45,169 nucleotides of DNA from an uncultured Halomicronema sp. (GTDB lineage Bacteria > Cyanobacteriota > Cyanobacteriia > Phormidesmidales > Phormidesmidaceae), in assembly GCA_937899725.1 (NCBI GenBank), contig CALCCA010000200.1:1-45169 (forward strand), written 5' to 3'. The notes below the pieces were generated by a model. That model worked only from the letters and a program-made list of their open reading frames with translations. It made no database searches and had not been told where the DNA came from. Shown here piece by piece: positions 1 through 7,596 of this stretch. The position numbers and the translations under genes are program-made. Numbering within the stretch: the stretch's first letter is position 1; each line of letters begins with the position of its first letter.

Positions 1-32
1 GACGAGCCATAAGATGAACCTCTACGATGGCT

Positions 33-374
33 CTAAATGGTAGCCTGATTCGCGCAAAGCTCAACTAGGGAATCAAAAGCGGTGCTTTCTGGCAGCGCCA
101 AAGCATCCAGAACGCCGCTCTGAACCTTGCCAGTACAACAGCTCTCAACCGCACTTGCGGCTAGCTGCACCGAGGCATCCGTAGCCCGGATCGACTGAGC
201 CGATTTTGCCATGCGGCGGGTCCAATATCCAGTACCGCAGGCGACTTCAAGTACTTGGTGCCCGGCAATCAAGCGAGATAGTTCCTGATCTAGCCAAGCG
301 AGATCATTCTGACGCTCGGCCTTGGCGTAGATCGTCTCGTACTCAGAATGACGTTGCTCGTAGTATTCCAACAT
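33..374 (-). pseudogene. Truncated class I SAM-dependent methyltransferase
   Basis: The N-terminal half of a Rossmann-fold methyltransferase is visible. Motif I reads VLEVACGTGYWT (E/DxGxGxG type), with an acidic residue in the next strand (RATDAS). The frame then stops at position 33, after about 110 residues, where family members usually run to 200 or more, so the C-terminal half is missing. The frame can be opened from a GTG at 404, but that codon lies inside the terminator of the upstream gene; the ATG at 374 (MLEYYEQ) is the better start. The truncation could be a real stop, a deletion, or a frameshift near the window edge. Substrate unknown. Methyltransferase fold is likely; pseudogene status is inferred. 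Confidence 0.6.
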
Positions 375-390
375 CTTTGCTAACTGCCAA

Positions 391-419
391 TAAAAAGGGG
401 ACACGACACGCGCGTCCCC
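391..419 (-). terminator. Rho-independent terminator of the sugar-nucleotide pyrophosphorylase gene
   Basis: Read on the minus strand, a 6-bp GC-rich stem (GGGGAC at 419-414 pairing with GTCCCC at 402-397) is followed directly by TTTTTA. It lies about 70 bases after the stop codon at 488 and before the methyltransferase start at 374, so it probably ends the 488-1651 transcript. Confidence 0.7.
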
Positions 420-487
420 TCAGAGATTCAGAGAAAGTGTGGATCGAAAGCCTGCAGTAGAGGCTTTCAGTCGCTCGCAGAACGGCC

Positions 488-1651
488 CTAGAGCTGCTGG
501 CCCATGAGTTCAGCAATTTCATGATGCTCAATCGGCGGTTTAGCCAATTCGGCTTGGCGAATGTCAGTGATCAGCCAGTTCAGTGCTGCCTGCTGCATGT
601 CAATCGAGGCCCCGGTTTTGTCTACACAGTAGCGACCAAACACGAGCTTATCGACTAGGCGCACGCCGGAGCCAATCCGCGAATATTCGAAAATGACGCT
701 GCGATCGACAATGGCGTTGCTGCAGATCAAGCAGTTAGGCCCAATCATCGTGGGGCCAACGATTTTGGCTCCATCCTCAATGTGGGCGCGCGCGCCGATA
801 TACACCGGCCCTTGAATATCCACTTTGTCCCAATTGACCTTGACGTTTAAGCCAGTAAAGATGCCGGGTTTGACCTCTTCGCCAGGGATGTCAACCAGCT
901 TCACTTGACCGGTCATGACATCTTGAATCGCCTGCCAATAGTCTGGCACCTTACCAATATCAACCCACTCGAAGTCCATGCGGATGCCATAGAACGGCGC
1001 CTCTGCCGCCACCAGCTTCGGAAACAAATCGCCCCCAATGTCATACTCCATGCCAGCAGGAATGTAGTTAAAAATCTCGGGCTCGAAAATATAGATGCCC
1101 GTGTTGATATCAGTGCTCAGCGCCTCTTCGACCTTGGGTTTCTCTTGGAAAGATTTGATCCGCCCATCGTCATCGGTGACCACCACGCCATAGCTGGGTA
1201 CCTGCTTCAGGGGCACAGATTTCATCACCACCGTGGCGATCGCGCCTTTGGCTTTGTGTTGACGAACGGCTTCGGTGAGATCAAGGTCGATGAGGGCGTC
1301 ACCACACAGCACGACAAAGGTGTCGTCAAAGAATGGCGAAAATTCTTGAATTTTTTTCATGCCGCCAGCGGACCCGAGGGCATCGCCGACTAGCTGACCA
1401 TCTTCGATGCGGCCTTCAAAGGAATAGGCTAGCTCAACACCAAAGCGCTGACCATCGCGAAAATAGCCCTCAATCTCATTGGCCAGGTGACTCACATTTA
1501 CCATGATCTGGTCAAAGCCATGATGTTTGAGTAAGTCCAGCAAAAACTCCATCACGGGTTTTTGCAGAATGGGGATCATCGGCTTCGGAATGGTGTAGGT
1601 AATCGGCCGAACCCGAGTCCCCTTACCAGCGGCCAGAACCATGGCTTTCAT
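488..1651 (-). CDS. Sugar-nucleotide pyrophosphorylase (mannose-1-phosphate guanylyltransferase-like)
   Basis: This 387-residue cytoplasmic enzyme should transfer a nucleoside monophosphate to a sugar 1-phosphate, supplying activated sugar for polysaccharide or glycan synthesis. The N-terminal nucleotidyltransferase domain (about 1-235) carries the signature AAGKGTRVRP followed by KPMIPI and the metal/sugar site CGDALID. From about 250 onward, hexapeptide-like repeats (IQGPVYIGARAHIEDGAKI, then IGPNCLICSNAIV) predict a left-handed beta-helix. Length and layout fit the GDP-mannose pyrophosphorylase/GlmU-like group. The nucleotide and sugar cannot be fixed from sequence; mannose-1-phosphate guanylyltransferase is the favoured guess, with glucose-1-phosphate transferases as alternatives. 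The ATG at 1651 is preceded by GAGGA at about 8 bases. It appears to be transcribed alone and ends at a terminator. Confidence 0.85.
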   Translation of the reverse strand: MKAMVLAAGKGTRVRPITYTIPKPMIPILQKPVMEFLLDLLKHHGFDQIMVNVSHLANEIEGYFRDGQRFGVELAYSFEGRIEDGQLVGDALGSAGGMKKIQEFSPFFDDTFVVLCGDALIDLDLTEAVRQHKAKGAIATVVMKSVPLKQVPSYGVVVTDDDGRIKSFQEKPKVEEALSTDINTGIYIFEPEIFNYIPAGMEYDIGGDLFPKLVAAEAPFYGIRMDFEWVDIGKVPDYWQAIQDVMTGQVKLVDIPGEEVKPGIFTGLNVKVNWDKVDIQGPVYIGARAHIEDGAKIVGPTMIGPNCLICSNAIVDRSVIFEYSRIGSGVRLVDKLVFGRYCVDKTGASIDMQQAALNWLITDIRQAELAKPPIEHHEIAELMGQQL

Positions 1652-2196
1652 AAGGCATCCTCTTTGAACTTAAAAATACGACTTGGCTTAATTAAAGACA
1701 GCACGCCTGGGGCTTCTTGTCTGTTGATTGGGCTTACACCCCGCTGGCACATCATGGTGACTCGGCAGACATGCAACTGTTAGCCGTTTGATGTCTGAGG
1801 TCAGATTGCGCCAACCGATGAACCTTTAGACAAGCGTATGCTAACAGAGGATACCCAGTGGCGCTGAGAAGTTCACCCTGTCGATAGCGATTAGGTTTAC
1901 CCAAATTTTGAATGACCTTGCCTAGATTTACGGATTCCTGTGGCCCCAGTTTCCGCCCCCTTTAGCGATCGGTCTCAAGTGCTGGAGCAGGCCAATTCTT
2001 AGGGTCCTCAGTGATCGGACTCCCGCTATCGGAACAATGCTGACAAGCCGAGGGGAAGTATTTGTCGTCTGTTTATCAAGTCGCGATTAGATCATGCCGG
2101 CTCGTTCAACAGAGCGGCGTTTAGCCCGATCTCGCTGGGGAGACTGTCATTAACGATCGGTCGAGCAACGCCAGGCCATCGATACTGGGAAATCTT
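1652..2196. other. Intergenic region, 545 bases
   Basis: Separates two minus-strand genes. It should hold the promoter of the pyrophosphorylase gene, but no convincing -35/-10 pair, RNA gene or repeat was recognised. Confidence 0.5.
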
Positions 2197-3255
2197 CTAA
2201 ATCGATTCCGTCAGATAGTCGAGATAGCGCTTGACGCGTTCAAAATCGCCTTGCGCGATGCAGGCCACCTTAAGACTCGATAGGGCTTGGCGCTGTAGCT
2301 GCGGATCTTGCAGTTTCATAGTCGCTTTTAGGCGGTCTTCTCGCGCCTGCAGCGCTTTGCTGACTTCGCCGAGGATGTCGTAATTAATGGCCAGACTTTC
2401 TAGGGTTTGCGCTTCACCCCTAAGGTCTTGTAGACGCCGCACGAGCTGTAGCCGCTCTTGTAGGTAGACAACCGCTCGACTGTAATCGCCGATCGCATAG
2501 CAGGCACTGTGGAGATTGCGGAGGATTTTATTGACCACGGCGATTTCCATGCGATCGCGGCAGAGTCGGAGCAGGCGATCATAGTAAACAATCGTCTTTT
2601 GCGAGTTCCCTAACGCATGGTAGGCGTTGCCCAAGTTTCTCAAGATGTGTTCTAGCGTTGCTGTGTCGTCTTGGGTTTCGGCCAATTCCAAGCTGCGCTC
2701 GTAAAGTACGACGGCCTTTTCAGACTCGCCAGACACGCGATGGATCAGTGCCAGATTGCCCAAAGAGCGCATTTCGGCCTCAACATCTCCCATTTCCTGG
2801 GCGAGGCTTAGACTTTGAGACATGCAGTTCTGAGCTTTTTCTAAATCGCCGAGATGGCGATAGCTGTTGCCCAAACAGCTCAGCGCTTGGTGCAAGAGTG
2901 TCTTATCGGATAGCCGACGGGCCAGCTCCAGCCCCTGGCGGGCATAATCCACCGCCCATAGATAATCCGCCAGGCTGTAGCATAGGTGCGCCATCACCGA
3001 CAGCACCTTGGCTTCAGAGCGCACCTGTGCCAGCGTCTGAAACGCCTGCAGAGCCTTTTGAAAGTCGGCAAAGGCCGCCATCATATTGCCCTGACGCTGT
3101 TGGGCCGCGCCTTGCTTAAGCCACTGACGCGCCTCGGCAGAGAGACACTTGTGCTGCTCTGCAGTGAGCGATTGCCGAATGAGTTCGTCGCGAGATGCAA
3201 CCACAGTTTTTTCTAAAAGTAGTCGTTCGACCACGTTGTTAGGGGTCTGCTGCAT
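2197..3255 (-). CDS. Tetratricopeptide repeat (TPR) protein
   Basis: A 352-residue protein consisting almost entirely of tandem TPR units of 36-40 residues. Typical consensus stretches are SCLGNSYRHLGDLEKAQNC, SLGNLALIHRVSGESEKAV and RNLGNAYHALGNSQKTIVYY; about seven units span residues 50-345. There is no signal peptide, membrane segment or catalytic (CHAT, kinase, HTH) domain, so it is probably a cytoplasmic protein-interaction scaffold. The ATG at 3255 has no clear Shine-Dalgarno sequence. Neighbours give no functional hint: the next minus-strand gene is over 500 bases away and the radical SAM gene is divergent. Function unknown. Confidence 0.85.
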   Translation of the reverse strand: MQQTPNNVVERLLLEKTVVASRDELIRQSLTAEQHKCLSAEARQWLKQGAAQQRQGNMMAAFADFQKALQAFQTLAQVRSEAKVLSVMAHLCYSLADYLWAVDYARQGLELARRLSDKTLLHQALSCLGNSYRHLGDLEKAQNCMSQSLSLAQEMGDVEAEMRSLGNLALIHRVSGESEKAVVLYERSLELAETQDDTATLEHILRNLGNAYHALGNSQKTIVYYDRLLRLCRDRMEIAVVNKILRNLHSACYAIGDYSRAVVYLQERLQLVRRLQDLRGEAQTLESLAINYDILGEVSKALQAREDRLKATMKLQDPQLQRQALSSLKVACIAQGDFERVKRYLDYLTESI

Positions 3256-3697
3256 AAGTTGAGGATTACCTTTTCAGACATGCTCAAGAGAGCCCTGAAG
3301 TATTGATAAAGTGTGAAAAAATGTGAAATTCACCAGCTCTGAAGTCAGTGCGGACGCTGTAAACCCGTTCAGAGACAGATACGTATATACCTTGTCATGT
3401 TAGTTAAAGCACCAATGAAGTGGAACCGTGCATTTGACCAGAGCTAGAAGTTAGCCCTTAGCCGTAAAGTCCGCAGATCAGCCAGACTGAGGCCTGCAGT
3501 TCAGCTGCGTCGCTATTTCATCGCATCAGCGTGGGTGTCTTGATTGACAGCAATTCACCGCGTTGGCCGGTGGGGCAAATACCAGGTCGATGAGCGCACT
3601 CAGTTTGTCCGTGATTCCCGAAGATTGGTCTAGGCTGTAAAGGACTGCGCCTCACGCCAATTTCCCTGAAATCCTGCCAATACGGAGATACTCGTCC
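3256..3697. other. Divergent intergenic region, 442 bases
   Basis: Lies between the divergent TPR and radical SAM genes and must hold both promoters. A direct repeat of the form GTGTGAAA/ATGTGAAA occurs at about 3311-3328 near the TPR start. No further element could be supported. Confidence 0.4.
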
Positions 3698-5335
3698 TTG
3701 ACTGCGCCCTTTCATGCCGAACGATTACTATTCACCCCTGCCACCCCGATCAGCACAGCAACTCCGGTAGTGTTCGCCTTTCCGAATGAGTACAGCGTGG
3801 GCATCACCAGCTTGGGCTATCAGGTCATTTGGGCGATGCTGGCACAGCGTTCTGATCTAGCGGTCTCGCGCTGGTTTACCGATATCCACGAAGCGTTGCC
3901 GAGCCCTATCGAGCTGCTGGGCTTCTCAATGTCTTGGGAACTCGACTACGCCAATATTTTGTCGATGTTGGAATCGTTGGATATCCCGATTGAAGCCGCC
4001 GATCGCGGCAATGAGCATCCGCTAGTGTTTGGCGGCGGCCCCGTGTTGACGGCCAACCCCGAACCATTTGCCGCATTTTTTGACGTGCTGCTATTGGGCG
4101 ATGGCGAGGTAGTGCTGGATGCCTTTATTGATGCCTATCAAACGGTGCGAGATTGCGATCGTGCCACTCAACTCAAACAGCTGGCACAAGTGCCAGGCCT
4201 TTACGTGCCCTCACTTTACGAACCGACCTATGTCAGTGCCACCGGCCCCTTGATCGCAGTCTCGCCCCTTGATGCTGATATTCCTGTCGTGCTCCAAAAG
4301 CAAACCTATCGCGGCAACACCCTATCGGCCTCTTCTGTCGTGACGGCACAGGCAGCTTGGGAAAACATCTATATGGTGGAAGTGGTGCGCAGCTGCCCAG
4401 AGATGTGTCGCTTTTGTCTGGCCAGCTATCTCACCCTGCCGTTTCGCACCGCACCGGTGGCCGGGGGCCTGATCCCCGCAGTGGAAAAAGGTGTGGCCGT
4501 GACGAACCGGCTCGGACTTTTGGGGGCTTCTGTCACGCAGCATCCTGACTTTGACGAACTGTTGGACTATCTCAACCAGTCGCAATTCGATGACGTGCGA
4601 CTGAGCCTGGCCTCGGTGAGAACCAATACAGTCAAGCCCAAGCTCACAGAAACGCTGACACGTCACGGTACCAAGTCGATCACGATCGCGATCGAAAGCG
4701 GCTCCGAGCGAGTGCGCCAAATCGTCAATAAAAAGCTCGAAACCGACGACATTCTGGCCGCTGCCGTGAATGCCAAAGCGGGCGGACTGAGTGCGCTAAA
4801 GCTCTATGGTATGGCGGGCATTCCGGGGGAAATGCCGGCAGATCTCGAGACCACTGCCGAACTGATGCTACAGCTTAAAAAGGCGGCACCGGGGCTCCGT
4901 CTGACGCTGGGCTGCAGTACGTTTGTGCCCAAAGCCCATACGCCGTTTCAGTGGTATGGCGTCAATCGTCAGGCTGAAAAACGGCTGAAGTTATTGCAAA
5001 AGCGCTTGCGTCCCAAGGGCATCGACTTTCGCCCCGAAAGCTATAACTGGTCGATCATTCAAGCATTGATTTCGCGGGGCGATCGCCGCTTGACGCCGCT
5101 GCTGCTGCAGGCACGTGAGTTTGGCGATTCCCTCGGTAGCTACAGGCGCGCGTTTAAAGAACTGAAGGGACAATTGCCGCCGCTAGAGTTTTATGTGCAC
5201 GAAAATTGGGAGCCCAATCAAGTACTGCCTTGGGATCACATTCAAGGGCCGCTGCCCAAAGCCACTTTGCTCAAACACCTGAATAGCGCCACAGAGCACT
5301 TTCCGGACTCGATTAAATTTCCTGTTTCCGTTTAG
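3698..5335 (+). CDS. Radical SAM protein, B12-binding-like N-terminus
   Basis: A 545-residue radical SAM protein. The N-terminal region (about 1-200) resembles the cobalamin-binding-like domain of this group (PNEYSVGITSLGYQVIW, then FGGGPVLTANPEP). The radical SAM core starts with the 4Fe-4S motif CPEMCRFC near residue 235 (CxxxCxxC), followed by the typical strands (LASVRTNTV, then ITIAIESGSERVRQIVNKK). The substrate is unknown. The start is a TTG at 3698 with an acggaga Shine-Dalgarno-like stretch about 10 bases upstream; no ATG lies near the conserved N-terminus, so TTG is the best choice. The gene converges on the PIN-domain gene, 18 bases beyond its stop. Confidence 0.85.
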   Translation: MTAPFHAERLLFTPATPISTATPVVFAFPNEYSVGITSLGYQVIWAMLAQRSDLAVSRWFTDIHEALPSPIELLGFSMSWELDYANILSMLESLDIPIEAADRGNEHPLVFGGGPVLTANPEPFAAFFDVLLLGDGEVVLDAFIDAYQTVRDCDRATQLKQLAQVPGLYVPSLYEPTYVSATGPLIAVSPLDADIPVVLQKQTYRGNTLSASSVVTAQAAWENIYMVEVVRSCPEMCRFCLASYLTLPFRTAPVAGGLIPAVEKGVAVTNRLGLLGASVTQHPDFDELLDYLNQSQFDDVRLSLASVRTNTVKPKLTETLTRHGTKSITIAIESGSERVRQIVNKKLETDDILAAAVNAKAGGLSALKLYGMAGIPGEMPADLETTAELMLQLKKAAPGLRLTLGCSTFVPKAHTPFQWYGVNRQAEKRLKLLQKRLRPKGIDFRPESYNWSIIQALISRGDRRLTPLLLQAREFGDSLGSYRRAFKELKGQLPPLEFYVHENWEPNQVLPWDHIQGPLPKATLLKHLNSATEHFPDSIKFPVSV

Positions 5336-5353
5336 CTATCTATGCAGTTGTGT

Positions 5354-6025
5354 CTATCGTTGGGGCGTTGTCCAATAATCTGGTAGCGCATTCACATCTT
5401 CGAGCAAAAAATCCTGGTACACCCAGACGCGAGCATTGTCATAGAGCTCGCTCAGAATGGGCTTTCGATTGCCAGATTTGTCCCAAGGTTGCAGATCAGT
5501 ATCTAACTCACAAAAGCCCACCCAGGAATAACCGTCCTGTTGACACACTTCAGCCTTAACTAGGATTGCTGCCAATATCGCCAAATCATAGGGTTTGAGA
5601 GAAAGCTCCATGGCCCCGATTAATACTTGCCGCTCTAACATCGATTGCGACAATGGAAAGACGTCAAGATGCGGATTTTGCACCAACGTTTCCAGTCTTG
5701 CGGGCACTTTAGTCAGTTCGTGGGCAACTAAGCCATCAAACTGGTCGAATATACGAAAGGCAACCTGGGTATCCGTATCGGATACCCGGCGTTCATCGCG
5801 AGCCCAGCGGACAAATTTGCGAAAGTCTTCGGAACGAGATCGAGGCGTAAACCGCCGAGGCACTGTTTCACGCGCCTCAGCTAAACAAATTGCCGGCACA
5901 CAGAGCTGAAACTCACCGGTCTGGGCGCGCTGCATCAACTGTTTGGCCTGGGGATTCTGCAGATGGGCAGGGGCAATAATGTCAACTACCCAATTCGTTT
6001 CCACCAGAACTACAGGCGGTTTCAT
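5354..6025 (-). CDS. PIN-domain-like protein, second gene of a coupled pair
   Basis: About 223 residues with PIN-like features: an N-terminal strand with acidic residue (VVLVETNWVVD), a second acidic position in LAEARE, and later acidic residues around KPYDLAILAAIL and ELDTDLQ. PIN domains are metal-dependent ribonucleases, common as VapC-type toxins, but this protein is longer than a typical VapC (about 130 residues) and the assignment rests on motif reading. An ATG at 6043 is possible. The ATG at 6025 is preferred because it overlaps the upstream stop in an ATGA arrangement, implying translational coupling to the 6022-6489 gene. Could be a toxin or an RNA-processing enzyme. Confidence 0.6.
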   Translation of the reverse strand: MKPPVVLVETNWVVDIIAPAHLQNPQAKQLMQRAQTGEFQLCVPAICLAEARETVPRRFTPRSRSEDFRKFVRWARDERRVSDTDTQVAFRIFDQFDGLVAHELTKVPARLETLVQNPHLDVFPLSQSMLERQVLIGAMELSLKPYDLAILAAILVKAEVCQQDGYSWVGFCELDTDLQPWDKSGNRKPILSELYDNARVWVYQDFLLEDVNALPDYWTTPQR

Positions 6026-6489
6026 CCCGCTAATTTTCTCCATCTAGGGCCGCCAGCCCTGATGTCACCAAGCCGCAATAAATTCATGACAGATGCGCTA
6101 AAAAGCTCTTTCAAGTCATCGGGGAGCTGGTCTACGTTAGATGTTAGTTTCGAGTTTTCCAGCCATCCTTGCACTTTTGATTCGAACTCAAGGTGAGGGT
6201 GACCTCGCCATTGTTCGTCAGCTGGGGGTAGCAAAGAATTGGGCAATTTTGCTTCACCAACCATCTTGATGGACTCACCATTGGCCAATTCCAAGGAGTC
6301 ACGGAGAAGCACTAACCGCTCACCAGCTACCACTAACCCCATCGAACAATCAACAGCAGTCATGAGTCGCTTAATGTGAGCGATCGCCTGATTGACGCAG
6401 TGATCAGAGTCGCTGAGGTTGACCTCAACGACCATTAAATACCCGCTATCGGGGTCGGTCACTACAATGTCTGGCTGAATAGTTTGCAT
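6022..6489 (-). CDS. Hypothetical protein, possible PD-(D/E)XK-like fold
   Basis: A 155-residue protein whose N-terminus reads PDIVVTDPDSGYLMVVEVN. An acidic residue followed about 15 residues later by a hydrophobic strand ending in E-V-N resembles the D...(D/E)xK core of restriction-endonuclease-like folds, but the lysine is replaced by asparagine, so catalysis is uncertain. A longer frame opens at 6573 with a Cys/His-rich stretch; the ATG at 6489 (MQTIQPD) starts just before the conserved-looking part and is preferred. Its stop overlaps the start of the PIN-like gene, so the two form one translation unit. It could be an antitoxin-like partner, a nuclease, or an inactive nuclease fold. Confidence 0.5.
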   Translation of the reverse strand: MQTIQPDIVVTDPDSGYLMVVEVNLSDSDHCVNQAIAHIKRLMTAVDCSMGLVVAGERLVLLRDSLELANGESIKMVGEAKLPNSLLPPADEQWRGHPHLEFESKVQGWLENSKLTSNVDQLPDDLKELFSASVMNLLRLGDIRAGGPRWRKLAG

Positions 6490-6630
6490 GGTTTTATCGT
6501 AGCATCGGCAACTGCCAGCCTTTCTGTCTCTATCGTCGGCATCGCAATGGGGATAGCATCTGCCATCCGACATTTAGCGACAAGGCGTTCACCATTGATA
6601 ATGGAGCATGAGTGTTTGAGCGGGTGAGTC

Positions 6631-7332
6631 ATGGCGTTGCCGACGGTGATTATTCCGGGATATCTCGCAGGAGCTGGACCCTACCGAGGGTTAGAGGCCG
6701 ACTTGCAGGGGCGGGGAGTCTGGGCGAAAACGGTGCCGCTGACCCAGGCCAGCTGGTTGCCCACCTTTGGCGGGCGTTCGGTGCAGCCGATTTTGCAGGC
6801 GATCGCCCACACCGTTGAGCAAGCGCTGGAAGTGACGGGTCGCGATCGCGTCAATTTGGTGGGCCATTCGGCGGGCGGCTGGATTGCGCGAATTTATTTG
6901 GGAGACAGGCCCTACGACGTGCATGCCAAAGATCGCGATCGACCCAATGTTTGGTCGGGGCATAAGCGAGTCAACACGCTGCTGACATTGGGCACGCCGC
7001 ATATCAGCCAAGAGCGCTGGACTCGCCTCAACCTGGATTTTGTGAATGACACCTATCCCGGCGCTTATCAATCTCAAGTGAACTATGTCTGCGTAGCGGG
7101 CAAAGCGGTGTTTGGGCAGCGCTGGCGCACCTGGTTTACCTATAACAGCTACAAGCTGACAGCGGGCGCTGGGGCCTGCTGGGGCGACGGTATTACGCCC
7201 ATTACGGCGGCGCACTTAGCAGAAGCGAACAATATCGTGCTGGAGCAGGTCTACCATTCGCCTAAGCCAGGGATTGCCTGGTATGGTTCCCCGACAGTGG
7301 TCGATCAGTGGCTGCCCTATTTGCTGCCGTGA
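6631..7332 (+). CDS. Alpha/beta hydrolase, lipase-like
   Basis: A 233-residue alpha/beta-hydrolase. The oxyanion-loop strand VIIPGYLAGAGPY is followed by the nucleophile elbow GHSAGG (Ser near residue 79) in the context VNLVGHSAGGWIARIYL. The strand TLLTLGTPH follows, as in PGAP1/triacylglycerol-lipase-like proteins, and a late His (VYHSPKP) is a candidate for the catalytic triad. No signal peptide is seen, so it probably acts on membrane lipids or esters from the cytoplasmic side. Substrate unknown. The ATG at 6631 has only a weak ribosome binding site. It is divergent from the PIN/nuclease-like pair. Confidence 0.8.
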   Translation: MALPTVIIPGYLAGAGPYRGLEADLQGRGVWAKTVPLTQASWLPTFGGRSVQPILQAIAHTVEQALEVTGRDRVNLVGHSAGGWIARIYLGDRPYDVHAKDRDRPNVWSGHKRVNTLLTLGTPHISQERWTRLNLDFVNDTYPGAYQSQVNYVCVAGKAVFGQRWRTWFTYNSYKLTAGAGACWGDGITPITAAHLAEANNIVLEQVYHSPKPGIAWYGSPTVVDQWLPYLLP

Positions 7333-7374
7333 AGGTGTTCGATTCAGCCACCGTGACTGCCGTTCACTCAGGTG

Positions 7375-7516
7375 ATACCAGTTCTACGAATTACAGCTAC
7401 ACAGACAAGTCGGCTTTCTCCCTCGGGGAGACGCGATGCGAACGACTCCGCTCAGCCGACGTTCCTTGAGCGGAGTCGAAAGGAAGATCTGTAGCCCAGT
7501 TTCAGAGAATTGGTAT
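7375..7516. repeat. MITE-like palindromic repeat, copy 1 (142 bp)
   Basis: The ends are imperfect inverted repeats (left ATACCAGTTCTACGAATTAC, right end reading inward ATACCAATTCTCTGAAACTG). The interior holds a perfect 12-bp inverted repeat, CGACTCCGCTCA at 7443-7454 and its complement at 7467-7478. Related copies lie at 32553-32718 and 35786-35951. No coding capacity; probably a non-autonomous mobile element. Confidence 0.75.
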
Positions 7517-7536
7517 GAGCCAAGACTCGGAGACAT

Positions 7537-7571
7537 GAAAAAGCGTCTCGGGGCGATCGCCCCGAGACGCT
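7537..7571 (-). terminator. Terminator of glgP with a HIP1-centred perfect palindrome
   Basis: A perfect 30-bp palindrome (7542-7571) has the HIP1 octamer GCGATCGC exactly at its centre. On the minus strand it is followed by TTTTTC and lies 25 bases past the glgP stop, as expected of an intrinsic terminator. Confidence 0.8.
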
Positions 7572-7596
7572 GGCAGAGGGAGTGTGATGACCGGGT

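Noticed and set aside
905-1393. 162-residue plus-strand ORF opposite the pyrophosphorylase
   Set aside because: Antisense shadow of a clear enzyme gene without recognised domains.
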